Shown here: positions 53,777 through 64,000 of the stretch, piece by piece
Numbering within the stretch: position 1 is the stretch's first letter
Layout: each line of letters starts with the position of its first letter
Source of the DNA: Spirodela intermedia
Taxonomy: Eukaryota > Streptophyta > Magnoliopsida > Alismatales > Araceae
Length of the DNA: 64,000 nucleotides
Direction of reading: 5' to 3'
Assembly: GCA_902729315.2 (NCBI GenBank)
Contig: LR746278.1
Span: 941,001-1,005,000, forward strand
Translations under genes and position numbers: made by a program
Notes under the pieces: generated by a model
What the model saw: only the letters and a program-made list of their open reading frames with translations
What the model was told of the DNA's origin: nothing
Database searches by the model: none

Positions 53777-54385
53777 ATGGGTGCCGCCGCGCGGGTTCCT
53801 CCTCTCCAGCTGGCCCTCCTGGCCGTGGCCGCCGCCGCGGCGCTCCTCCTCGCCTGCCCAGCGGAGGCCGGAAGAGCCCGGCACCACCTGCACCTACCGC
53901 GTGCCAACCATCGCCACCACGGCGCCGGCGGCGCCGCCCGCCTGTGCAGCCGTACGGACTACCCCACGCTGTGCATGGCGGTAGGGAAGAGGCTGGGGGG
54001 CAGCGTGCCGAGTGCTGACGCCCTCGTGCGGGCGACCATCCAGGTAGCCATGCAGAAGACGCACGAGGCGAAGGCCACGGCGGCGCGGCTCGGCGCCGCC
54101 CCCTCGCGCGACCGCTACGCCAAGGGCAACGTCGAAACGTGCCGGCGGTCGTACGACAGCGCGCTGGCCGACCTGCAGACGTCGCTGAGGGCGCTGAGGA
54201 GCAGGTCCCTCGCCGACCTCCGGATCAATCTCTCCGCCGTGATCACCGACGTCGGGACCTGCGACGACGGCTTCATGGAGAGCGCCGCCGGGAGAAGGTC
54301 CCCCTTCGCCGGTGTCAACGGGGCCATCCACAAGTTCGCGAGCAACGGGCTGGCGCTGTCCGAGACGATGAGGGGGCGCCACTGA
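53777..54385 (+). CDS. PMEI: Pectin methylesterase / invertase inhibitor domain protein (PMEI)
   Basis: Secreted four-helix inhibitor of pectin methylesterases or invertases in the apoplast. Intronless, 202 residues, typical length. Signal peptide: hydrophobic LQLALLAVAAAAALLLA with likely cleavage after CPAEA. A His-rich stretch follows (RHHLHLPRANHRHH). The four conserved cysteines appear as LCSRTDYPTLC (first helical hairpin), VETCRRSYDSALADLQ and VGTCDDGF. The end (FASNGLALSETMRGRH) fits the last helix. The specific target enzyme cannot be told from the sequence. Very GC-rich, unlike the AT-rich block that follows. It sits in the spacer between the two inverted NRT2 copies. Confidence 0.93.
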   Translation: MGAAARVPPLQLALLAVAAAAALLLACPAEAGRARHHLHLPRANHRHHGAGGAARLCSRTDYPTLCMAVGKRLGGSVPSADALVRATIQVAMQKTHEAKATAARLGAAPSRDRYAKGNVETCRRSYDSALADLQTSLRALRSRSLADLRINLSAVITDVGTCDDGFMESAAGRRSPFAGVNGAIHKFASNGLALSETMRGRH

Positions 54386-55070
54386 CGGACGGGCAGGGGG
54401 CTCAAACCTTACCATTACAATGGCAATAAGAAGTCCTTTCCGTGGAAGCTTAGCTCTGCAGTTGCGCGCGGATTCTAGTTACCCAGAAGGCACATCTTAC
54501 TGATCGGTCATGGATTCGCAGGGGAGGACGAAGACACCTTTCGCGCAACCCTAATCCTCAACATGGCCCCTCCCACCCATCCCCACCGCAAAACCCTAGT
54601 CTTCCTTAGTGTTCTCCTCGACAGATAAAGGCTCACCGTCCAATAATTTGATAACTTGACGAATGGAAAAAGGCCACGTAAGTAGCGTCTTTTATCTGCC
54701 ATTTCCAACTCTAGTGGTGTCAAGTTTCGACGTGGGATTGTCAAAGGAGAGGAGGATCTTCTTCTATGGGCTTCACAATCAGGCCCAATAAAAATACTTT
54801 GTAGTTAATGGGCCCTAAAAGGCGAAAAATCTATCTCCCGCCTCGTTTTTGGGCCAGCCTAGAAGGGGACTCTGTCCGCTGTCGTCATCTCGTGTCACGC
54901 GATGTTCCACGTAAACGATGAGTCGTCGGAACGCATGATCAGGCGTTCGGTTAACAGTTGACGGTGTCTGCACGCGTATTTTTACTATGTTTTTTTCTCA
55001 GAGGGGTGGTAGGTTCTCTTTCTAGTTCAGAGAAAGCAGCTCATATGAATCCGGTATCCTCACTTGATTA
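54386..55070. other. PMEI 3' flank
   Basis: Mixed-composition intergenic DNA; no gene or clear repeat seen. Composition drops sharply to AT-rich at about 55070. Confidence 0.5.
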
Positions 55071-55207
55071 GAAAAAAATGCATTAATAGTGAAAAATATT
55101 TAACCAAATGATAATTTTATATTTATTATATTTCATTGTAGACTTGCAACAAAATCTATTACCCATTTGGGTTCACAAGTTTTCTTTACTTACTTCCTTA
55201 TAAGAAG

Positions 55208-55409
55208 TGAGTCAACTCTTGTTATATGAAGAAGAAATTAGGCTCTACAATTATCAAAGAAGTGAGTAAACACGTATAACAGAAAATGACGCAAATCAAT
55301 AAAGAAAATGAGTCAACTCTTGTTATGTGAAGAAGACTTGGGCTCTACAATTATCAAAGAAGTGAGTAAACAGATATAACATAAAAGGACTCAAATCAAT
55401 AAAGAAAAT
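55208..55409. repeat. Tandem duplication, unit 101 bp
   Basis: Two copies starting GAGTCAACTCTTGTTAT at about 55209 and 55310, each with GGCTCTACAATTATCAAAGA and AAATCAATAAAGAAAA. Identity is about 90% by eye. Confidence 0.92.
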
Positions 55410-58400
55410 TAATCAAATCATCTACTAAGAATAAGACAAAACCTTGAGGGAAGTGCATACAAAGGTAAAGTAATCATTTAATATTATACAAAAATTAAGC
55501 ACATTATCAATACTCTTATCTAACTTCTTTAAATGCTCTTAAATGTGTTGTTCTAATAGTTTTCACTACTTATAAGCCACATTATTATTGACATTCACCA
55601 CACATCCCATGACCTATCCTTATAAAATTTTTACCTACCACTTGTTAGTTGCATTACTACAAATTTTGTCACATATCACATACACTATTCATGTTAGCTT
55701 TTCACCATTTCCCCTCTCCTGATCAAATATATATGGACACAATATTGAGATAATACATTTATCTCTTATCATGTGAGTCAACACACTATCTAGTTAGTCA
55801 AGAAATGGGTCAACCCATGATAATACATCATTTTTATGTAATAAGTAACACATAAGCAGAATAGTTGGAGAATTAGTTAATGCTAAATAATATATACATT
55901 TTACATAATGTACGAAATATATACATTTTACATTTTACATATTTAGTTAATGCTAAATAATATATATAATGAAAGATTAACTAAATTATGCTTTTGACTA
56001 ATTGTATGAAATACATACATTTTACATACTTTTATGGCATATTTATATGTTCAATATTCCTTGATTATATGTTAATATGCTTTACATGACATTTTTAACC
56101 TTACGTCTATTAGTACTATGAGCAAAATCAGAATTTAATAGCTGAAAATCATTCTTTTATATAAAAATATATTTTTTCTGAATTTTTGTGATTTTTAAGA
56201 ATATATTTTTCAATATGTGTTGATTTACAAGAGAACTATAACCCCATAAAGAAGCCTATTAAGGCCTATTTTTTCAGTTTATTTAGTTAAATTAAAATTA
56301 TTATAAGAAATGGGTAGAAATGAGTGAAAACGTCTAAAAAAAACTATAAAAAAAGACCATTATTACTACTAAGTTGATTACCTATTACCTATAATGGATT
56401 CTAGAATTTATAAGAGTATAAAAACTTTGGATTTAGGGCAAAAAGCAAGCTCTTTTCGTCCTCTTTTTATTAGGTGACAAATGGCAGCATTCTTATGCTT
56501 TTTTATCAATTACTTGTGTTATATTTGATAAAACTATTATCTATACATCAATTTTTTCTTGTGTTAAATGACACATGAATGAATCAAAGAGACAACTAAT
56601 TTCTAATGATTTTATTCAGGTTTTTGCTTGAACTAATTTATTTGCTTGTCCTTGGTGTTAAAGGGAGGAAATTCTGATTTCAATCCATCTTCTATCCAAT
56701 TCCTTGATGTTTTTGAGTTAGTATTAGCTTTAATTTCATCTACAATAAAGAATCTACAATAAAAATTAATTCATTTGTTCTAGATTTAGAATTCATTCAT
56801 CTACCTCATCCCTAATGTTAAAGGAGGATTTTTTGACTTTTAGTTGGTTTTAATTTGATTTTATCAATATTATATTGTGTTTAATTGATTCTATTTTTTT
56901 ATGATCCCTTTTCCTTACATTTTGGAGTCCATTTTAATATTATTTTTTATTTATGTAAATCATTTGTTTCTTTGTCGACATGCCCATTTCCTTTTCTTTG
57001 CGTCCTCCTCTCTCCATCTCTATCTCTCTCCTCCTCTCTATCATCTCTTATTTTATTTATAATCCATAAATTAGGTTAATTAAATTTATTTTATTATATA
57101 TATATATTAAATAATTCAATAGTTATGACAGAAGGGAGAAGTTGGTCATGACTGATTGAGCATAAAATATCTAGTTTATTCCTCCTTTCTATTGTTTATT
57201 TTATTTTTTTTATTTGTATTGAAGTTTATTTAGAGAACAAAAGATATTATCATCATTTTTTATCTTCCTTGTGGATTCATTTTAAGGTGAATTCAATTTT
57301 CTAAATGTTAAATTTGTCATCTCTTACTATATCATTTTAGATACGATCAACCAACATTGTCTCATTTGGTTTCTCTTCTAAATTGACTTATTTTGACCTT
57401 ATTTGAATTGGCTTGATGCTCATTTGAATTTTGACTAGGATTTATTTGTTTGAGCATTGAGAAACACATTTCTATAAACTAAAACTACACCTAAAGATAT
57501 AGATGTTGATTAGGTAATTAGTACATTTCAACACATTTGCTGATAATTTTTGATATAAATGCTCGAGATCATCTTATTAAAATATAAATCATTTTCCTTA
57601 ATGATGGATTGTTGTAATAATTTGTCACTCAACATAAAATACAATGTGGTCCAAATATTAAAATGTTCTATATGTTTTAAATGCAAGTATATATACTTTC
57701 ATGATGATTCTGTATATTGTAATATGTGACACAAAATAACATGTGAGTCTAACATAATGTATCATCAATAAGTCTCTTTAATAATTGAGAGTTGTATTCA
57801 TTAATATAAATATTATATACTCAACTATGAAACTTCAGATACTTCTTATCAATGTGTTATTCCATGTATCAACATATATAATTTCATATATTCAATTATA
57901 TCACATCAAACATTTTATATACTAAGATGTTCAACTTCATATATTGACTTCATAAAAACTTTGAGTTAATGTTTGTATTTCTCAACATGATTTCGGTTAT
58001 ATTATAGCCCAAAACTTCAACTATAGCATGCTTATAAACTTCAGGTATATCATATCACAAAACTTTATATATTGAGATTTGAAGCATCATTTACTAATAT
58101 CACATCATAAAAATATGTATTAAATGTTATTTATATTTAATGATTTATCGATGCATCTCTCTTGATTTTAATGCTTGTATTTCTCAACATGATTTCTAGA
58201 TGTCTAGATATCAAGATTCATATAGTGAGTTACTCAACAGCATCATACTTATCTATTGAAAGATGGAGCCACATGGACAAATGTATTCCTTTTGAGTTTA
58301 ATGCTTGCATTATGTAACATAATTTACTTATACTTAAATATTAAGCTTTGGTATACTCTTTTAATCTATGACATAATCTTTTATGTATTTCGCATGTATA

Positions 58401-60365
58401 GAAGTATGATGTTTGATGTGGTTCACTATTCCACAACAGAACATGTCAAATATTAAAATATGAAACTTGATATGTAACACTATTTTGAAATGTATATTTC
58501 ATATAGTTAAATATTGTTACTAGAAAATTTTCAAATTAATATTTTTTTCTTTACATTCATTTTCCATTCAAATCATGAGTCCTATCAAATTTGTATTTGA
58601 GAATGTTTAATGTTTAAAACATTTTTCATTGATCTAAAAATATTGTACCACTGTGAAATATAAAATTTACATACTCTAATAGATAATACCAGATAGTACA
58701 CAATTTGCATATGACTCATTTTTCTTTACATTCATTTTCTATTTAAATGATGAGTCCTCACCAATATCTACTTGTCCAATGTGCCATCATTGAGATAAAT
58801 CTTTTGTCTTCTGTTTTGAAACTTTTAATAGCTTAGAGAACTGTATTATATCATGTAAGAAAAATATGAAATAGATAAATAGTACAAAATTATAATTAGA
58901 TCATTATATATATAATTTAGACAAATATTTTGAGTCCACAAATATGTCCACACATGAATTATTTGTGACATATACCATATGATCATATAATTAACCATGA
59001 ATTTGTATATATTATCTTTATAATTATGTATTCTTCTCCATTATCATATAAATAATATAATATTAAGGATTTAAATCTTAGATTAGAGTGGAAATTATAA
59101 TCATTCAATAAATAAAATCAATATTATTAGTCTACTGAATATCTTGACCATTTAAATCATACAGGTTATGATATAAATTAATAGTAATAAGATATACTAC
59201 CTTTTCAATAAATTTTCATTTGTAGTCATCAAAATTGAGGGCATCAACAAGCATTACTATGAGCACTTGACCCAATAAATGTAAAATAAATAATATATTA
59301 TTGAATAGACAAAAATATGCTAAATATTCTTTTTGACCAATAGTCACCAACATTGTAAACTATATTATAAATCTAGTTTACTAAAAGACATCCTAGTTAT
59401 TTAACATTACGCTTTGACCATAGAAGAATTTGAAAATTTATTGATCTCTCTCTTGATGATTTCATGGGAATGTATACAACCTAAAAATTATGCAATGAAA
59501 ATGAAAGATAGTTTGATCCCATGAAGAATAAGTCAATACTTTAAAAGCATATAATTTAAAGCATGATATTAATGATATTGAAAGTAATGTGACAGTTCAT
59601 TCCTTAGGAAAATGTACACAATTTCTAGTTAGAAATAAATAAAAATATATAACATATTTTTGACATTGTGCAATAACTATTTACATATATTTGAATAATT
59701 TCATGAAGTATTTGAAAATTAGTAGTATTTGTGCATATTATATTTAAATATATTTAAGTAAATTTCCATAGTATATTGAAATTTAGTTATTTTCTGAATA
59801 TTACAAGTCAAAAACACAAAGAGAATGTTGTCATACTACATTGATTAATCTCCACTACATTCTAAAATGATGCCATGATCTAGGAGCAATATTTCAAAAT
59901 TCTTCATGCACATTAAAAAGTTCCACATAAAATAGACTTCCACATGTCCAAGTCCCCACATACACACTTAGGAAAGCTATATGCTACAACTGCATGAAAT
60001 ACTTTTTTTATCATTTCATTTTTTTTCCAAGTATTTCACATGTTTGAGCTAACTTAGAACTATCAAATTGAACAGATTAATTATTTGATAATCTAGTTAT
60101 CAATCTAAAAGAGATAAACATGTTAATTTAGTTGGGCAGTGCAAAGTTATGATTAGTTGGATGCTAATATCAATGTAAAAGTAATGATTTGGACCTATAG
60201 AACTATGATTAGTTGGATGCTAATATTAATGTGGGATTTCTCTATGCTAATATTAGTTGGATGCAAAGTTATGATTTGGACCTATAGAACTATGAATGTA
60301 AAAGTATTCTAGAGAATAATTGGGTCAACAAGAGCCAACATTTTTAGATGGGGCTGGTGAGGATT

Positions 60366-60780
60366 TGCATTGACTTGTGGAATAACTTAGTAGAAATGGG
60401 TGAGAAACCCTCATTTAGATTGGATTCAATGGTGTGCATTGGTAAAGTGTTTTGTTCAGTATTAGCATAGGGAAAGCCCCCATTTAGACTGAATACATGC
60501 GATGTACATTGGTACGACATAGATCAATGCCAACACAAGGAGAAACTATGTTTAGATAGCATGCAGCCAACATACATTAGCATGATGGATATTAGCTCTG
60601 ATATGAGGAGTGACCTTGTTCATACTGCATACAAGTAGCATGCATTGGTATGGTGTAAATGAGTGTTAACATGTGTACCTACCTGGTTTTGACTGCATGT
60701 AGGTAATGTGCATTGGCACTTGAGATTGTTGGGCATGAGTACCCCATGTGGAGTGGGCTCAGGTGGCACATGTTGGGGTG
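60366..60780. repeat. Diverged tandem array, 68-70 bp period, about 6-7 units
   Basis: The core TGCATTGGTA (variants TGCATTGACT, TACATTGGTA, TACATTAGCA, TGCATTGGCA) starts at 60366, 60435, 60505, 60573, 60641 and 60709, with a weaker match near 60768. Spacing is 69, 70, 68, 68, 68. A second shared line, like TTAGACTGCATACAAGTAG, precedes each core from the second unit on. Confidence 0.85.
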
Positions 60781-61059
60781 GTCCTCGTATAGTGGGAGCT
60801 GGCTGGTGTATCTCTCATAGATTGGGAGCTTTGATACAGTGAGTGAGGACATTTGCAACATGCCTCAGTAGGGGGAAGACAATGTGTGTGAGGAGACTTG
60901 CAGTATAGTGTGATCATTTCATCTCCAAGTCAATGACCATATAGGACTTACAACACAGATTGGAGTCCATGAAGAGTTAATAAGAGAACCTAGGGGACAC
61001 CCTTCAAACGTAGAATTTGAACTATAGGCATTTTTTTCATTTGTCTTTAAGTGGTAACC

Positions 61060-61240
61060 TTAATCCTGTATTATAAATAGGGGCTACCTTGCCATTGTAA
61101 GTGAGTTGAATCTAAACATTCTCTGTCCATTTAGAGGTTTTTGAGAGTTTATCATGGAAGCGCTGCTCCAATCTTCACCATACGTTCCTACAGTGTGGAG
61201 TAGGCCTAGTGAGTTGAACAATTTTAAACCTTAATTCTCA
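61060..61240 (+). promoter_or_regulatory. LTR-like TATA region (possible solo LTR remnant)
   Basis: TATAAATAGGGGCTACCTTG is followed by a spaced ATTGTAAG, pyrimidine-rich sequence and a TCATGGAAGC-type stretch, a layout like the U3/R/U5 of plant LTR retrotransposons. No primer-binding site, paired LTR or target duplication was found, so this is tentative. Confidence 0.3.
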
Positions 61241-62299
61241 TTTTCTATGTAACTAAAAATAATTAGAAGTCCATGAAAGATTAACCCACTCTTCTTGATT
61301 TCCCTTATAGCCTTCTAAAAATTGTTATTGACATGAATGCCTATTGTAGTGTTATGATATTATGTTCCATAATATAAAATTTATATTCTAAAATAAAAGA
61401 TGTTCATATATTAACTTATATTGCAATGAAAATTTAGTGTACTAACTTTAATATGTGAATTCATATACTAACTTTTATTCAATGAATTGAGTGAGATATA
61501 CACCTTCATGTACTAGGATCACAATATTGAAATATTGTGCTTGACATTTTGAATTTCTTAGATAGACGATCCCCATAGTTCCTCCAAAAGCTGCCACAAC
61601 CGTGAACATCCCATATACTATGTATTGAATTATGTTTATTTTATGTTGATTTGCTGCATGACTCTTTCCAACAACCAAGTAGACATTGATTTTTTGGATT
61701 ATCATGGTTCCAATATGAGAATGATTCTTGATCAGATGAATTAATTATTTTATCATCATCTTGAGAGCTCATCTATCGACTAATTGTTTCTCATGTTTCT
61801 ATGATATTCTAGGGTAAACCGTAAATTCTGTAATGAAAGGAGTTTTAAGCTCTCTGGATCAATGAATGCATTGTTAAAATGACTCAAATTCCCCATGTTG
61901 TCAACAATAAGCGATTCAACTTTGACCTTTTTAATCAATTGTGCACGTCCTAACAATAACCTCACTACTTTTCTTGCTCACAATTGCTTCATCTATCATT
62001 TATTATCTGCTCTTGCATAGAAGGGGATAGTATAAAAATCGAAATATTTATTATGCATCAACCGGCAAGCTTATCAGAGTTCTTAACATTGGCCTATTAT
62101 CATCACGGTTAAGACCATAACATTTTGATAGCAGAACTTACCGATGTTAATCACGAAATTTCTTTAATACAAATTTTATGCCAGAGATGAAAAGAAAATT
62201 AGCTCAAATCCACCATCATTTTCGTTCTCGACACTCCTAATCGTCGATCATCACCGATAAAGAAACTTAACTGTACACATTATTCGGTGATCAACGAGC

Positions 62300-63301
62300 T
62301 CGCAGTACGATTCTTCAACCCATTTCCTCGTATACTTCATCCACACCAAAGTTGAGCCAACTTCCTGTCCCCCTGCTCTTGTCTACGGGGTGGAGCCTCC
62401 TCTCGCGGCGTCTGATCATATCACGACCATGGCGGGGGGCCTCCGGGCTTCCGCGGCCACGTGGGACGGAAAGGGGGACTGCTGCTCCTTCCGCATCTTC
62501 TTACGACGACTCATTCGCTTATTCCCCCTCGTTTATGTCCCCGATCTAGCTTATACTCGCACACTATCAAGAAATTCATGACTCTTGTAAGCTGCACCTA
62601 TGATTGGAGGGCACCCGAGCGACAATCTATTCGACGCAATGCCCAGCGTCATGTCTCGGAGCGTCAATTTGTCCAGACGTGGCCGCGGAGGACCGCCTGG
62701 CACGGTCGTCCTCGCCGTGATATGAAGAGCCGCCGTTCGAGCCGACGGCGGCGATGGAAGGGGTCCCCTCTAGGAAACAGAATCGCATATACCTCATTAA
62801 ACAAACCCAAAAAGTCAAACCCGGGATCTTGTGGCAGGGGGAAGTTGAAAGGACGGGAATAGCCTCGTGAGACTTTGCCGACCACGACGAGGAGGAGCAG
62901 CTCCGTCCTCCCCCAGTGGGGGTCGCAGAGGGGAGAACTCCCCGGGTAGCCGCGGAGTCTGCCCCTTCAGTGCCGCGGGGAGGGATCGATCCTCCGGAGG
63001 GGAGGAGCCACCAAGAAGAACGCCTGGGGGTCAAACGAGAGTGATATCTCGGCCAACAATTCCGGAAGTGCCTGCACAATAACCGAACCACATTTGTCAA
63101 CGCTCCCATTCCTTCTATATAACGGCAGAGGCTCCGGCAAAGAATCTCCAAGCTCTGTGCACCCCTTCTCTCTCCATCTACATCTACCCTTTTCCTCCTC
63201 GTTTTATCTCTCTATCTCTCTCTCTCTCTCTCTGCCTGCAGGACGGAGACGATACTGTAGAAGACGAAGGAAGGGGGCAAAGGGGGACGGAGGAATAGAA
63301 G
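62300..63301. promoter_or_regulatory. NRT2 copy 2 upstream region
   Basis: Composition returns to mixed/GC-rich at about 62300. 62300-62660 has no supported gene. From about 62670 to 63301 the sequence is the reverse-complement counterpart of 52313-52930: the NRT2 promoter, a TATA element (CTATATAAC, 63114-63122) and a leader with a TC array (63208-63233). Confidence 0.75.
63114..63122 (+). promoter_or_regulatory. TATA box of NRT2 copy 2
   Basis: CTATATAAC about 180 bases upstream of the ATG at 63302, matching copy 1 in sequence and position. Confidence 0.75.
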
Positions 63302-64000
63302 ATGGGGTCTCTGAGCATAGAACACGGCGACAACGTGAACTCCGATGTCGCGCCGCCGCGCAAGTTCGCGCTGGCGGTGGACTCGGAGAACAAGGCGACC
63401 GAGTTCCGCCTCTTCTCGTTCGCGGCGCCTCACATGCGCACCTTCCACCTCTCCTGGTTCTCCTTCTTCTCCTGCTTCGTCTCCACCTTCGCGGCCCCGC
63501 CGCTCCTCCCCATCATCCGCGACAACCTCAACCTCACCTCCACCGACATCGGCAACGCCGGGATCGCTTCCGTCTCCGGGGCTGTCTTCGCCAGGCTCGT
63601 CATGGGCAGCGCCTGCGACCTCGTGGGGCCCCGCCTCGCCTCCTCGTCCCTCATCCTCATCACCACCCCCCCCGTCTTCTTCACCGCCTGCATCAATTCG
63701 CCTTTCTCCTACTTCCTGGTGCGGTTCCTCACCGGGTTCTCCCTCGCCAGTTTCGTCTCCTGCCAGTTCTGGATGAGCTCCATGTTCAACCCCACCAAGG
63801 TGGGCGTCGCCAACGGAGTGGCCGCCGGATGGGGCAACCTCGGCGGCGGCGCCACCCAGCTGATCATGCCGCTGGTCTTCGAACTGATCAAGCACATGGG
63901 CAGCACCAAGTTCACCGCCTGGCGCATCGCCTTCTTCATCCCCGGCGTGATGCAGACCGTCTCCGCCCTCGGCGTCATGATCCTCGGCCAGGACCTTCCC
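63302..64000 (+). CDS. NRT2: High-affinity nitrate transporter NRT2 (copy 2), cut by the window end
   Basis: Same family and role as the copy at 52312. The first 233 codons are present and open: start [18 protein letters not shown] motif [10 protein letters not shown], and NNP motif [10 protein letters not shown] near residue 180. The only amino-acid change seen against copy 1 is Gly16 to Val; two other base changes are silent. The remainder, including whether the intron and C-terminus are intact, lies outside the window. Promoter TATA element and GA/TC leader are shared with copy 1, so similar nitrate-responsive regulation is likely but not shown. Confidence 0.95.
   Translation, partial: MGSLSIEHGDNVNSDVAPPRKFALAVDSENKATEFRLFSFAAPHMRTFHLSWFSFFSCFVSTFAAPPLLPIIRDNLNLTSTDIGNAGIASVSGAVFARLVMGSACDLVGPRLASSSLILITTPPVFFTACINSPFSYFLVRFLTGFSLASFVSCQFWMSSMFNPTKVGVANGVAAGWGNLGGGATQLIMPLVFELIKHMGSTKFTAWRIAFFIPGVMQTVSALGVMILGQDLP

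Larger units (their letters stand above)
55070..62300. other. AT-rich, gene-free block with degenerate repeats
   Basis: About 7.2 kb of strongly AT-rich sequence with no supported gene and no frame longer than about 76 codons. It contains a 101-bp tandem duplication (55208-55409), TATACATTTTACAT repeats near 55896-55942, recurrent lines such as TGTATTTCTCAACATGATTTC (near 57976 and 58168), mixed direct repeats at 60140-60300, and a 68-bp-period array at 60366-60780. GA/TC microsatellites, common elsewhere, are absent. It may be old decayed transposon DNA, but no transposon protein remains to prove that. Confidence 0.7.
62670..64000 (+). repeat. Inverted duplication, arm 2
   Basis: Reverse-complement partner of 51618-52930. 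From the ATG to the window end I counted 3 differences in 699 bases; the 5' leader is about 93% identical, and the farther upstream part roughly 80% with small indels. Confidence 0.92.

Noticed and set aside
60366-60780. CRISPR-like regular spacing
   Set aside because: Plant nuclear context, repeats too diverged and no conserved repeat with unique spacers; it is a degenerate tandem array.
61475-61965. Two minus-strand frames of 76 and 61 codons in the AT-rich block
   Set aside because: The translation looks less random than its neighbours, but I recognise no family, and there is no start context or partner exon. A protein-profile search would decide.

Overview
This window is nuclear DNA from a flowering plant. 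Genes are split by GT-AG introns, and the families are plant-specific or plant-typical: PERK receptor kinase, PLS-class PPR, PMEI, neprosin, NRT2, and the photosystem I assembly factor PSA3. Several coding exons are strongly GC-rich (PPR, PMEI, NRT2, first exons of others) beside AT-rich introns, and (GA/TC)n arrays are abundant. This suggests a monocot outside the grasses, but that is inference; the species cannot be named from the sequence.

Layout. 1-4215 (-): N-terminal half of a SIN3-like corepressor, running off the left edge, with a large inverted repeat in one intron. 5140-6387 (-): intronless PPR gene. 7737-12404 (-): TMEM33-type ER membrane protein, 9 exons. 13560-17112 (-): PERK receptor kinase, 8 exons. 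17113-19953: non-genic, microsatellites and degenerate repeats. 19954-24569 (-): HDDC2-like HD-domain nucleotidase, 8 exons, divergent from PSA3 (+, 25017-28402, 3 exons). 29690-33230 (+): CDC48/p97 pseudogene that keeps its introns. 33645-36949 (-): neprosin-domain secreted protein, 6 exons. 36950-40253: no supported gene. 40254-49060 (-): Core-2/I-branching (GT14-like) glycosyltransferase, 10 exons. 50598-52312 (-): NRT2 nitrate transporter. 53777-54385 (+): PMEI. 55070-62300: about 7 kb of very AT-rich, repeat-bearing DNA without genes. 63302-right edge (+): second NRT2 copy, head-to-head with the first.

Exon joins were checked by hand: every complete spliced model keeps frame across GT-AG junctions and sums to whole codons (TMEM33 350 aa, PERK 686 aa, HDDC2 255 aa, PSA3 292 aa, neprosin 408 aa, glycosyltransferase 387 aa, NRT2 511 aa). 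The genes do not form a pathway; this is an ordinary gene neighbourhood. The most notable structures are the inverted NRT2 duplication with near-identical coding sequence but more diverged flanks, the foldback element in the SIN3 intron, the tandem copies of a PERK exon end inside the following intron, the CDC48 pseudogene, and a 68-bp-period array in the AT-rich block. I found no convincing unknown biochemical system.
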